Part shown: one piece after another, positions 57,101-58,272 of the stretch | Position numbering within the stretch: position 1 is the first letter of the stretch | How the letters are laid out: each line of letters begins with the position of its first letter | DNA from: Agapetus fuscipes | Taxonomy: Eukaryota; Arthropoda; Insecta; Trichoptera; Glossosomatidae | Assembly (NCBI GenBank): GCA_951799405.1 | Contig: OX637338.1 | Location: forward strand, 1-64,000 | Direction of reading: 5' to 3' | DNA: 64,000 bases | Translations under genes and position numbers: made by a program | The notes under the pieces: generated by a model | Databases searched by the model: none | Seen by the model: the letters and a program-made list of their open reading frames with translations, nothing else | What the model was told of the DNA's origin: nothing

Positions 57101-58251
57101 GCAATTAATCAATGAATTTTAGAACTCACAGTTATGAATAGGGAGTAAAAAAGAATAAGATGTAAGTTGCTGCAAACCAATGCTTGGACTGAAACCGAAA
57201 AAAAAGCTGACCGTGGAAGCCTAAAAGCCTTAAGCCGTGTATTGATACGTCTTAGAACAGTATTCTCAACAGAAATTCCGATGAACAACTGAAGTTCTTT
57301 GTTTCAGTTAGGTTCCTGTCATCCACTCCTTTCCAATCATTTACTTAAGTACTCGACGTCTTATATTTCAATTTTAAATTCAAGCTTACTACATCACTTT
57401 TAAGTTGTATTGAATATGTCAGCATTTTCAGGGCATTTGTCAGCGACACAAATAGAAAACGAGTTGAGTGCACGTTGCCCATGTACCTGATGTACCTGAT
57501 GTACCTGATGTAAATGACCTGCGTGATCTTTATGATCCCCTGTAAGTTATGGGCGGGCAGAACCTCTGGCGAGCTGAGCTTACTGGACCGTGATAATAAC
57601 TAACGAACGCAATTATTCAACAGATTTGCACGGCGCCTTGCTTTCAAAGGCTCACCAATGCCTTTCGCTTTATCTGCTTAGCAACACAACGCAAAGCCTG
57701 CTATGAGTTAACTTGTTTTTGTAAATCCGATCAGTTGTCCTCTTATAGCTTTAATACTGCTGTTTAGAGGATTGAAAGTAATGGCAGACATTTCGTAACT
57801 TAAAAATATGAAAGTGTTAACCATAAAGAAGTTTGGCTGATAGCTCAGATTATAGAGCTTCTGCTTCCTGTACTTAAAATACGTTTTATTTTATTTTTAT
57901 TTAAGTTTTAAAAAAAAAAAAAATACCGCAATACTTATTTACAAATAAGTTTTATTAACATTCAAAAAGATATTTCATACTTGTCATAAGGCACTGAGCA
58001 TTATAGGTAGCTTATAATGTTTTCAATTTGTTAAGTTGCATTTAGATTCGGGCATTAGTCCTCACTTGAGTAGGTACTGAATTGAAAAAACCAAAATAAA
58101 CATAACGGAGCGTACATAAGAATGCAAGCACCGGGAAGAAGTGTATGGTTGTGCATTACCTTCCGCCGTAGATGTCATGGAATGGCGTGGTCTCGTCGTC
58201 GGAGTTATCGTCGCTGGCTTCATCCTTGTGCCGCAGCCCAGCCGCCGCCAT
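9378..58251 (-). CDS. CHS1: Chitin synthase 1 (whole gene; 23 coding exons plus one alternative exon)
   Basis: Multi-pass membrane glycosyltransferase (GT2) that polymerises UDP-GlcNAc into chitin for cuticle and trachea at the plasma membrane. Joined exons (minus strand, 5' to 3'): 58251-58160, 29999-29755, 29119-28953, 28872-28545, 28037-27838, 27745-27427, 27336-27116, 26115-26000, 25895-25744, 25654-25392, 24962-24752, 24667-24467, 24390-24164, 23352-23185, 22772-22467, 14665-14418, 13814-13667, 13587-13435, then 13223-13047 (19a) or 12884-12708 (19b), 11553-11386, 11308-11065, 10981-10839, 9578-9378. The sum is 4,698 nt, 1,565 residues, close to insect CHS1. Every junction is GT-AG and phase-consistent. 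Signatures: CATMWHET (567-574), TLDGDIDF (734-741), EDRW (840-843), QRRRW (877-881), WGTRE (1060-1064). A charged coiled-coil-like stretch follows the catalytic core at 1073-1090. The alternative exon pair and coiled coil indicate CHS1, not gut CHS2. No disruption was seen. Confidence 0.96.
9865..9921 (+). repeat. Dispersed repeat F, left part (split by LINE)
   Basis: TGAATTGACATAGACAATAT with CCCGGCCGGGTT resembles 31270-31330 and 37170-37215. The expected continuation (GGGTTGCTAGGGAAAAGGC) is found only at 10683, after the LINE fragment, so the LINE appears to have landed inside this repeat. Confidence 0.6.
9922..10682 (-). mobile_element. Jockey-like LINE 3' fragment in CHS1 intron 22
   Basis: Minus-strand reading gives [20 protein letters not shown], a reverse transcriptase motif C with the YADD catalytic pair (about 10600-10665). 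Further on, past stops and frameshifts, comes a C-terminal domain with [20 protein letters not shown] (about 10130-10196). The T run at 9921-9932 is its poly(A) tail. It is 5' truncated and dead. The C-terminal domain closely matches the better-preserved copy at 17440-18185. Confidence 0.8.
10683..10745 (+). repeat. Dispersed repeat F, right part
   Basis: GGGTTGCTAGGGAAAAGGCA, then CAAGACTG and GAGAAAAAAATT, matches the same ordered blocks at 18868-18930, 31355-31440 and 37211-37320. It continues the left part at 9865-9921. Confidence 0.6.
10839..10981 (-). CDS. CHS1: CHS1 exon 22
   Basis: Residues 1452-1499, entered in phase 1 (G|GA) and left in phase 0 before GTAAGC. A basic, helical-looking segment with [15 protein letters not shown] and AEKRKSQMQ, cytoplasmic by family topology. 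Confidence 0.92.
11065..11308 (-). CDS. CHS1: CHS1 exon 21
   Basis: Residues 1371-1452, starting [20 protein letters not shown] after TAG acceptor and ending phase 1 at GTAGGC. Contains [17 protein letters not shown] and FKKRFFNMN, charged and predicted cytoplasmic. Intron 21 is only 83 nt. Confidence 0.93.
11386..11553 (-). CDS. CHS1: CHS1 exon 20
   Basis: Residues 1315-1370, phase 0 on both sides. Contains the last clear membrane span, [20 protein letters not shown], followed by [14 protein letters not shown]. It is the common exon joined to either 19a or 19b. Confidence 0.94.
11554..12707 (-). other. CHS1 intron after exon 19b (1,154 nt)
   Basis: AT-rich, with A-rich runs near 11815-11870 and no recognisable repeat. 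The short open frames at 12032-12214 and 12495-12686 have no coding support. Confidence 0.7.
12708..12884 (-). CDS. CHS1: CHS1 exon 19b (alternative, distal)
   Basis: 177 nt, 59 codons, phase 0-0, bounded by TTTCAG and GTACAG. Encodes [16 protein letters not shown], a membrane span ([18 protein letters not shown]) and an outward N-glycosylation site NIT. It matches exon 19a at 44 of 59 residues by my count. In insects exactly such a 59-residue pair is alternatively used in CHS1; mutually exclusive use here is inferred. Confidence 0.93.
12885..13046 (-). other. Intron between alternative exons 19a and 19b, with hairpin
   Basis: 162 nt. The arms 12929-12949 (AGAGTTCAAGAAGGACGAGGA, given in two parts: AGAGTTCAAGA and AGGACGAGGA) and 12995-13014 (TCCTGTCGTTCTTGAACGCT) pair over about 17 positions with a 45-nt loop. 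The loop is G- and C-rich. This lies between the donor of 19a and the acceptor of 19b. Confidence 0.8.
13047..13223 (-). CDS. CHS1: CHS1 exon 19a (alternative, proximal)
   Basis: 177 nt, 59 codons, phase 0-0, between TTTTAG and GTAATG. Encodes [16 protein letters not shown], a membrane span ([18 protein letters not shown]) and NIT. Its length equals that of 19b, so either choice, or both together, keeps the frame. The differences from 19b are mainly in the flanking charged residues (KDLR versus IDLR, IKW versus VDW, DENTQ versus IEETG), not in the span. Confidence 0.94.
13435..13587 (-). CDS. CHS1: CHS1 exon 18
   Basis: Residues 1205-1255, phase 0-0, starting [14 protein letters not shown] and including [21 protein letters not shown] strongly acidic segment just before the alternative exon. 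Confidence 0.94.
13667..13814 (-). CDS. CHS1: CHS1 exon 17
   Basis: Residues 1155-1204, entered phase 2 (AG|A) and left phase 0. Encodes [16 protein letters not shown], then an acidic stretch [13 protein letters not shown]. The serine-rich basic start is a plausible phosphorylation region, by inference only. Confidence 0.92.
14418..14665 (-). CDS. CHS1: CHS1 exon 16 (coiled-coil exon)
   Basis: Residues 1073-1155, beginning [20 protein letters not shown], a charged heptad-like stretch that in insect CHS1 forms a coiled coil after the catalytic domain. Then [10 protein letters not shown] and [20 protein letters not shown], ending KKIDTIE. The coiled coil helps separate CHS1 from CHS2. Confidence 0.94.
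15181..16275. mobile_element. hAT-like non-autonomous element, 1,095 bp
   Basis: Ends TAGGGACTGGAAAA and TTTTCCAGTCCCTA form a perfect 14-bp terminal inverted repeat. It is flanked by an exact 8-bp duplication, CTTATAGG (15173-15180 and 16276-16283). Near both ends are many copies of CGCGAATT and ACGCGAA. An open frame from 15261 and fragments near 15710-15860 could be transposase remnants, but I recognise no domain. A tRNA-type SINE sits inside. Confidence 0.9.
15427..15700 (+). mobile_element. tRNA-derived SINE, family C, copy 1
   Basis: A T-arm-like hairpin GCGGGGTTCGATCCCCGC contains a strong Pol III B box. The body then reads TTTTCCCCTGGTTCAAC, CTGTTTCTGGCCAGGCAGA and GTTGGTGAATTGCATTCCT and ends TTCACAAATATTTTT. 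The same body occurs at 38505-38765 (inverted), 48290-48540 and 26744-26955. Confidence 0.8.
16527..16712 (+). repeat. Repeat G, copy 1
   Basis: About 185 bp, from AAGTAGGTAAGCACTTCTAT through GGCGCCATCAACTAACGATG, CATTGCAGAAGGTCTAATGC and TTATTAATAGGACCATAAGT. The segment recurs nearly unchanged, inverted, at 61190-61378. Confidence 0.85.
16869..17132 (+). mobile_element. Repeat B copy 2 (SINE-like, TTAGA tail)
   Basis: Begins GTTCCTTGACTTATAGG and carries CACCCCTGTTTCAGGGAAGG and CCACATGCGGCATGTGTTAG. It ends ATCTTTGCAGCTTAGATTAG with four TTAGA-type tail repeats. No A/B-box pair was seen. Confidence 0.88.
17440..18185 (+). mobile_element. Jockey-like LINE 3' end with poly(A) tail
   Basis: One frame runs to 18118 and reads [34 protein letters not shown] and [12 protein letters not shown], followed by [15 protein letters not shown]. 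This is the C-terminal domain seen after reverse transcriptase in Jockey-like LINEs. The A run at 18161-18185 is the tail. It is 5' truncated, so no active reverse transcriptase core remains. Confidence 0.88.
18868..18940 (+). repeat. Dispersed repeat F, copy
   Basis: GGTTGCTAGGGAAAAGGCAA, then TTATTGGTTGCTAACGAC and TGTCCCATACAA, in the same order as 37211-37285 and 31355-31400. Confidence 0.65.
19003..20750 (+). mobile_element. LINE with reverse transcriptase, split by repeat B
   Basis: The frame from about 19003 reads [40 protein letters not shown] and VIVIFVDYQ. It is cut at 19206 by an inverted repeat-B copy and resumes at 19466 as [14 protein letters not shown], giving the intact motif A ([13 protein letters not shown]). 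Next come [11 protein letters not shown], the catalytic FADD (about 19733-19744) and a C-terminal domain to 20591. AATAAA at 20718 and an A-rich tail to 20750 mark the 3' end. It is 5' truncated. The clade is uncertain (Jockey/CR1-like). Confidence 0.88.
19206..19466 (-). mobile_element. Repeat B copy 3, inserted in LINE reverse transcriptase
   Basis: A full copy on the minus strand, with tail TCTAATCTAATCTAA at the left and CTATAAGTCAAGGAAC at the right. The flanks GACTATCAAA and GATCAAAACTAT share ATCAAA, a likely target duplication. Deleting the copy and one duplicate rejoins the LINE frame. Confidence 0.92.
20840..21397. mobile_element. TIR element with G-tract subtermini (558 bp)
   Basis: Perfect 15-bp ends CAAGGCCGTAGCCAG and CTGGCTACGGCCTTG. 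Flanking octamers ATTACAAC (20832-20839) and ATCACAAC (21398-21405) differ at one base, which suggests a hAT-type 8-bp duplication. Just inside both ends are runs of 9-13 G (or C). The interior has a TA dinucleotide run (about 20918-20930) and no transposase. Confidence 0.85.
21697..21930. mobile_element. Hairpin MITE (234 bp)
   Basis: Left arm CCTTAGTACGAGTTGCAAAA, continuing through AAGTTTACGG and CCCAAAATCTGCCGTTTTTG. It is mirrored on the right by AAAAACGGTAGATTTTGGGG, CCGTAAACTTTAC and TTTTGCAACTCGTACTAAGG. The arms are about 90 bp with a loop of about 50 bp, so the element is a near-complete palindrome. Confidence 0.85.
22467..22772 (-). CDS. CHS1: CHS1 exon 15 (membrane bundle and WGTRE signature)
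   Basis: 102 codons, phase 0-0, residues 971-1072. Several hydrophobic spans occur, including [45 protein letters not shown] and [12 protein letters not shown]. It ends [15 protein letters not shown], with the WGTRE signature at 1060-1064 that in chitin synthases follows the catalytic domain. Reading past the donor GTATGT gives only intron sequence. Confidence 0.97.
23185..23352 (-). CDS. CHS1: CHS1 exon 14
   Basis: 56 codons, phase 0-0, residues 915-970. Starts [20 protein letters not shown] and contains a second span [15 protein letters not shown]. These are the first membrane helices after the catalytic core. Confidence 0.95.
23513..23770 (+). mobile_element. Repeat B copy 4 (CHS1 intron 13)
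   Basis: TTCCTTGACTTATAGGTTG to TTTGCAGCTAAGCTTTAGAT, slightly more diverged (TGAGGCTGACCACTCATATT). It lies in the 811-nt intron 13. Confidence 0.88.
23819..24034. mobile_element. Short TIR element (216 bp, CHS1 intron 13)
   Basis: The left end TGATCCAAACGCTTGCC mirrors the right end GGCAAGCGTGTGGATCCA. Internal copies of CACACGCTTG and CAAGCGTGTG add further inverted structure. No clear target duplication was found, so the class is open. The overlapping open frames here are shadows of the palindrome. Confidence 0.65.
24164..24390 (-). CDS. CHS1: CHS1 exon 13 (EDR and QRRRW catalytic motifs)
   Basis: Residues 839-914. Contains [20 protein letters not shown] and [20 protein letters not shown]. 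In GT2 processive synthases the ED(R) aspartate is the proposed catalytic base and Q(R/Q)RRW binds the growing polymer. Both are intact. Confidence 0.98.
24467..24667 (-). CDS. CHS1: CHS1 exon 12
   Basis: Residues 772-839, phase 1 to 1. Contains [20 protein letters not shown], then [20 protein letters not shown], a conserved core block of chitin synthases. Confidence 0.97.
24752..24962 (-). CDS. CHS1: CHS1 exon 11 (DGDIDF donor-site motif)
   Basis: Residues 702-772. Contains [20 protein letters not shown], with the DxD-like aspartates at 736 and 738 that bind the UDP-GlcNAc/metal in this family, and [12 protein letters not shown]. Confidence 0.98.
25037..25281 (-). mobile_element. Repeat B copy 5 (CHS1 intron 10)
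   Basis: An inverted copy: tail (TCTAA)n at 25037-25060, then AAGCTGCAAAGATATATATC, ending GTGGTCAGCCGCATAAC. The terminal TTGACTTATAGG block is missing at the right. Confidence 0.88.
25392..25654 (-). CDS. CHS1: CHS1 exon 10
   Basis: Residues 614-701. Starts (T)[17 protein letters not shown] and ends [22 protein letters not shown]. Contains the substrate-binding region of the catalytic domain, including KDK and the basic HRKRWSQ block. Confidence 0.97.
25744..25895 (-). CDS. CHS1: CHS1 exon 9 (CATMWHET motif)
   Basis: Residues 563-614. Begins (R)[26 protein letters not shown] at 567-574 is the opening signature of the arthropod chitin synthase catalytic domain. The donor, GAAA|GTAATT, lies inside a longer open frame that is otherwise intronic. 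Confidence 0.97.
26000..26115 (-). CDS. CHS1: CHS1 exon 8
   Basis: Residues 525-563, [20 protein letters not shown] then serine-rich [20 protein letters not shown] hydrophilic, cytoplasmic linker before the catalytic domain. Confidence 0.93.
26744..26955 (+). mobile_element. tRNA-derived SINE, family C, copy 4 (CHS1 intron 7)
   Basis: GGTTCAAACCCGG (B-box region), CGACCCTGGTTCAACTGATG, then GTTGGTGAATTTCATTTTTC and TTCACAAATCTATT, in the order of the other family-C copies. Confidence 0.7.
26985..27108 (+). repeat. Repeat B-related 3' fragment (CHS1 intron 7)
   Basis: CACATGCAGTATGTGTAAG, TGTCTGCCTATGGGCATGCA and ATATCTTTGCAACATAGATT parallel the 3' half of repeat B with much divergence. It ends a few bases from the donor of exon 7. 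Confidence 0.6.
27116..27336 (-). CDS. CHS1: CHS1 exon 7
   Basis: Residues 451-524. Contains the span [20 protein letters not shown] and ends [19 protein letters not shown] before GTACGT. Confidence 0.95.
27427..27745 (-). CDS. CHS1: CHS1 exon 6
   Basis: Residues 345-451. [18 protein letters not shown], then spans [20 protein letters not shown] and [14 protein letters not shown]; ends [10 protein letters not shown]. The NLT glycosylation sequon lies just before the second span. Confidence 0.95.
27838..28037 (-). CDS. CHS1: CHS1 exon 5
   Basis: Residues 278-344. [20 protein letters not shown], then the span [16 protein letters not shown]. The donor reads GAG|GTCAGG, an unusual C at +3, but phase and the downstream join are consistent. 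Confidence 0.93.
28545..28872 (-). CDS. CHS1: CHS1 exon 4
   Basis: Residues 169-278. [80 protein letters not shown]: four hydrophobic spans of the N-terminal membrane domain. Confidence 0.96.
28953..29119 (-). CDS. CHS1: CHS1 exon 3
   Basis: Residues 113-168. (G)[20 protein letters not shown], then span [15 protein letters not shown] and [17 protein letters not shown]. Splice signals TTTCAG and GTAAAA. Confidence 0.95.
29755..29999 (-). CDS. CHS1: CHS1 exon 2
   Basis: Residues 31-113. (S)[20 protein letters not shown], then the first span at about 68-88 ([20 protein letters not shown]) and [18 protein letters not shown] is strongly conserved in arthropod CHS1. Confidence 0.96.
30375..30525 (+). 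mobile_element. tRNA-derived SINE, family D, 3' fragment
   Basis: GAGAATTGACGCT, GACTCTTGAGGTGTGAAT and AAAACAGCACTCACTAAA correspond to the 3' half of the copies at 34931-35225 and 61738-62010. Confidence 0.65.
31270..31440 (+). repeat. Dispersed repeat F, copy
   Basis: GACCTCATTGCACATGAATT, GACAAAATTGTGTCGGCACT and CGGCCGGATTACTC, then GGTTGCTAAGGAAAAAAGTT and GTTTGCTCGCCGAG, in the same order as 37170-37320. Confidence 0.65.
32047..32312 (+). repeat. Imperfect (CTTCTGCCACTGCC)-type minisatellite
   Basis: About 265 bp built from TCTGCCACTGC, CTGCCCCTGCTT and CTACTCCTGCTTCTGTCACT modules, basically 6- and 18-nt periods. All frames stay open (A/S/T, L/P or G/S/R repeats), which explains the long overlapping open frames. 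No evidence of a gene. Confidence 0.9.
32525..32640 (+). mobile_element. tRNA-derived SINE head, family D-like
   Basis: AATGGTTAACGCTCCACACT with GTTCGATTCCCAGC (A- and B-box-like), followed by AAAGCTGGGTTGAAAAATTT. It is close to the head of the 34931 copy. Confidence 0.6.
33089..33615 (+). mobile_element. tRNA-derived SINE, family A, copy 2, split by an AT-rich insertion
   Basis: The head GTCCGGTCGATAGTTCAGTT and body to CCCCCACTTCAACTGAA (33275) resume at TGGTTGGCGTAAGGCC (33509) and end near ATATGTGTAGTTTAG. The inserted 33276-33508 is AT-rich and ends in AATAAAAAA repeats, like a LINE 3' tail. Confidence 0.82.
33276..33508 (+). mobile_element. AT-rich insertion with A-rich tail inside SINE A
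   Basis: 233 bp with no coding content, ending TGAATAATAAAAAATAAAAA. Its position interrupts the SINE's CTGAAGTGGTTGG block. A short LINE or retroposon tail is the simplest reading. Confidence 0.6.
33838..34475 (+). mobile_element. Old repeat B copy split by a family-A SINE
   Basis: GTAAGACTGACCACCCATAT and GGTTCAAATTTACCAATGCC (repeat-B 5' half) stop at 33954, where SINE A begins. ACACACATGCAGAATGTGTA and CTATGCAACTTAGATGATAG (the 3' half) follow after 34297. Confidence 0.65.
33955..34297 (+). mobile_element. tRNA-derived SINE, family A, copy 3
   Basis: The best-preserved copy: GTCCGGTCAATAGCTCAGTT, GGTTCGAATCCCGCCGAG, AAATACCGGCAAGGTTTACT, then ATATGTGTAGCTTAGT and an A tail of about 19 bases. 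Confidence 0.9.
34931..35225 (+). mobile_element. tRNA-derived SINE, family D, copy 1
   Basis: GTCTGTAGTCTATTGGTTAA (A box), GAGTTCGATTCTCGGAGG (B box), TGCTCTTCGCTGGGTTGAAA, AAAGACCGGTCACTAAGGGT and AAACAGTGCTCACCAAATA, in the order seen at 61738. Confidence 0.8.
36023..36055 (+). repeat. SINE A head fragment
   Basis: GCCCGGTCGATAGCTCAGTT is the first 20 bases of family A; the similarity then ends. Confidence 0.5.
36215..36428 (+). repeat. Diverged repeat B copy
   Basis: ACCACCCATACTGTAAAAAA, TGTTCATTTGAGATTTGAGT, CTACACATGCTAGATGTGTA and GGGCATACATTAAACATGAA parallel repeat B throughout, with strong divergence. Confidence 0.65.
37170..37320 (+). repeat. Dispersed repeat F, most complete copy
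   Basis: GGTCCGACAGGGATTTGGCA, CTGGCCGGGATGCTAGGG, TTAGTTGCTAAGGACGGCAG and GACTGTCGTTTGCTCGCCGA run continuously here. This copy gives the block order used to recognise the others. Confidence 0.65.
37484..38262. repeat. 62-bp minisatellite, split by repeat B
   Basis: A unit of CTAGTTCTCTTCCTTGTACC, CCAGGCAGTGGGGACTAG and TGGTCGGCACATATAACAAT recurs every 62 bp (37861, 37923, 37985, 38047, 38109, 38171, 38233). Units are almost identical; one has GGGGGG for GTGGGG near 37981. The first unit is parted from the rest by the repeat-B copy at 37545-37801. Confidence 0.95.
37545..37801 (-). mobile_element. Repeat B copy 6, inserted in the 62-bp minisatellite
   Basis: An inverted full copy, from (TCTAA)n at the left to CTATAAGTCAAGGAAC at the right. 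The flanks GGGGACTAG and AACTAGTGG share ACTAG, a likely target duplication within the minisatellite unit. Confidence 0.9.
38505..38765 (-). mobile_element. tRNA-derived SINE, family C, copy 2
   Basis: On the minus strand: TTGACCCAGGTTCAATGGAT, CTGTTTCTGGCCAGGCAAAA, GTTGATGAGTTGCATTCCTC and TTCACAAATATTTTT, the family-C body in order. Confidence 0.75.
38823..39050 (+). mobile_element. tRNA-derived SINE, family A, degraded copy 5
   Basis: GCGGTCGATAGCTCAGTTGG and AGAGTTCGATCCCCACC, then GATATCAGAAATGATTTCCC and CCTTACCTGTAAAATAAATA, with internal deletions. Confidence 0.75.
39333..39560 (+). mobile_element. Repeat B copy 7
   Basis: GTATGAGGCTGACCACCCAT, GGTTCACTTTGCCAATGTCA and CACCCCTGTTTCATGGAATG, ending ATATCCTTGCAACTTAGATT with a GATTATA tail. 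Confidence 0.85.
40612..40690 (+). repeat. SINE A 3' fragment
   Basis: AATAGGTACCACTCGCACC, CGATTCCTTCGAGGAAAACA and AAGAAGTCACACTATTTGTT correspond to the last 80 bases of family A. Confidence 0.65.
40900..41445. repeat. 12-bp GC-rich minisatellite
   Basis: About 45 units of CCACGAGGAGGG and variants (CACAAGGAAGG, CACGTGGAGGG, ATGAGGAGGG), with a higher-order block of 60-72 bp seen toward the right. Each frame on both strands is open (GPPR, ATRR, EGHE repeats). These frames are artefacts of a 12-bp period; no promoter, splice or conserved-domain support was found. Confidence 0.95.
41680..44481. repeat. 133-bp satellite array, about 21 units
   Basis: A strictly periodic 133-bp unit contains CACCACGAGGTGAATGCTTC, GGCAGAGACTGCGGGGCAGC, GGTCCGGGCACCCAGCACAT and GGAATATCACGGTGATAATA. 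Inner units look identical except a G-to-A change near 42540. Edge units differ more (TGTAATGCCC in the first, CGGCGATAGTACG in the last). The 74-residue minus-strand frame repeated every 133 bp is a by-product. The array lies inside CHS1 intron 1. Confidence 0.98.
44752..45079 (-). mobile_element. tRNA-derived SINE, family A, copy 4
   Basis: An inverted full copy; at the right GCTATCGACCGGAC is the reverse of the family head, and at the left ACGCAACTAAGTTACACATA is the reversed 3' end with an A/T tail. Confidence 0.9.
45830..45995 (+). repeat. Diverged repeat B fragment
   Basis: CCGATTTCAGGGAAAGAGGC, GCATGGGTAAGCGTAAACTT, GTATGCCTATGGGCGTGCAT and GTCTTAAATGTGCATGTCTT follow the repeat-B order with strong divergence. 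Confidence 0.55.
46189..46228 (-). ncRNA. Hammerhead ribozyme-like motif, left arm
   Basis: The reverse complement of the right-arm motif, identical across the core: GCTC, TTGAAGA, TGCC, TCATTA, GGC, GAAA, ATATTC, GAGC. See the right-arm entry for the fold. Confidence 0.55.
46637..46673 (+). ncRNA. Hammerhead ribozyme-like motif, right arm
   Basis: Reading 5' to 3': GCTC (stem I), TTGAAGA (core, expected CTGANGA), TGCC-TCATTA-GGC (stem II), GAAA (core plus A15.1), ATAT loop, TC (U16.1 and C17, the cleavage position), GAGC (stem I, pairing perfectly with GCTC). Only C3, here T, departs from the type-I consensus. C3 pairs with G8 in the active fold, so activity may be reduced or lost. Confidence 0.6.
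47500..47740 (+). mobile_element. Repeat B copy 8
   Basis: GGTATGATGTTGAACACCCA, CACCCCTGTTTCAGGGAAGG and TATGTTCATTTGAGATTTTA, ending GTCTCTGCAACTTAGATTAT. A short inverted 5' fragment (GTGCGGGTGGTCAGCCTCAT) follows at 47768-47800. Confidence 0.82.
48290..48540 (+). mobile_element. tRNA-derived SINE, family C, copy 3
   Basis: GCGCAAGTTCGAATCCCGCT (a well-formed B box and T arm), TTGACCCGGGTTCAACAGAT, GTTTCTGGCTAGGCTA, GTTGGTGAATTGCATTCCTC. Confidence 0.78.
48565..48715 (+). repeat. Repeat B 3' fragment
   Basis: ATGTTCATTTGAGATTGAGT, ATGCGATACGTGTAAACGCG, CTGCATGTGGGAATGCATGC and ATATCTTTGCAATTTAGATA. Confidence 0.7.
50522..50610 (+). repeat. Repeat B 5' fragment
   Basis: AGGTTGATATGAGGCTGACC and TTGTTCACTTTTTCCAATG, then unrelated GC-rich sequence (50640-50830) that has a run of eight G and no recognised function. 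Confidence 0.6.
51769..52060 (+). mobile_element. tRNA-headed SINE, family E
   Basis: CCGGTCTGTAGTCCAGTGGT (A-box region) and GATTTGATTCCCTTGAAAG (B-box-like), then a body shared with 8235-8400 (minus): CTCCTGGATGAGTCATGAAG, CAGCTAACGAGATACC, GGACACCCTCATCTCAGG. Confidence 0.65.
54122..54365 (+). repeat. 48-bp tandem repeat, five units
   Basis: CACATGAGTAACTGTTCCTC, GCTACATGGAGCCTGGAACA and CGCATGCG recur five times with period 48. One unit has ATGCTC for ATGCGC. The 16-residue repeat of the overlapping frame follows from the period; no gene support. Confidence 0.95.
54785..54865 (+). repeat. Repeat B 3' fragment
   Basis: GTAAGCTGTGCTCACGTAGC and AATAAATCTTTGCAGCTTAG, then ATTATAT; a weak 3'-end match. 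Confidence 0.45.
56413..56520 (-). ncRNA. Degenerate hammerhead/Penelope-like motif
   Basis: Minus-strand reading: GGTGAAGAAGACC, a variable loop, then ATAGGCGAAACGTCTGG. This parallels the C-TGAAGA...GGCGAAACGTC signature of Penelope-like elements. C3 is replaced by G and stem I is poor. The flanks AGACTATCG and CGATAGACC form an imperfect outer stem. Confidence 0.4.
57062..57103 (-). ncRNA. Degenerate hammerhead-like motif
   Basis: Minus-strand: TCCTGAAGATG, then TTTTTTTAGTT, then AAAACGTAAGC. The CTGAAGA core is exact, but stem II is absent and GAAA has become AAAA. Confidence 0.3.
57828..57875 (+). repeat. tRNA-like SINE head fragment
   Basis: GGCTGATAGCTCAGATTATA followed by GAGCTTCTGC resembles the A-box half of a tRNA-derived SINE; no B box follows. 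Confidence 0.4.
58160..58251 (-). CDS. CHS1: CHS1 exon 1 (first coding exon)
   Basis: Encodes [20 protein letters not shown] then [10 protein letters not shown], with donor GTAATG after phase 2. The acidic start and DIYGG(S) fit the arthropod CHS1 N-terminus. The ATG is set by an in-frame TAA six bases upstream in the same exon. The sequence before the exon ends TTTCAG at 58267-58272, so this exon has an acceptor and a noncoding exon must lie farther upstream. Confidence 0.93.
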
Positions 58252-58266
58252 GGCTACTTAGGTGGC
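58252..58266 (-). other. Last 15 nt of CHS1 5' UTR
   Basis: GCCACCTAAGTAGCC between the predicted acceptor and the ATG. It includes the in-frame TAA that rules out an upstream in-frame start. Confidence 0.75.
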
Positions 58267-58272
58267 CTGAAA

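Larger units (their letters stand above)
30000..58159 (-). other. CHS1 intron 1 (28.2 kb)
   Basis: Joins the 92-nt first coding exon (58160-58251) to exon 2. It contains SINEs, repeat-B copies, four minisatellites, the 133-bp satellite array and the ribozyme-bearing inverted-repeat element. No other gene is visible. Stretches with nothing recognisable: 30530-31260, 32650-33080, 35230-36000, 36430-37160, 39561-40600, 45080-45830, 46756-47490, 48762-50520, 52061-54090 and 54870-56400. Confidence 0.9.
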
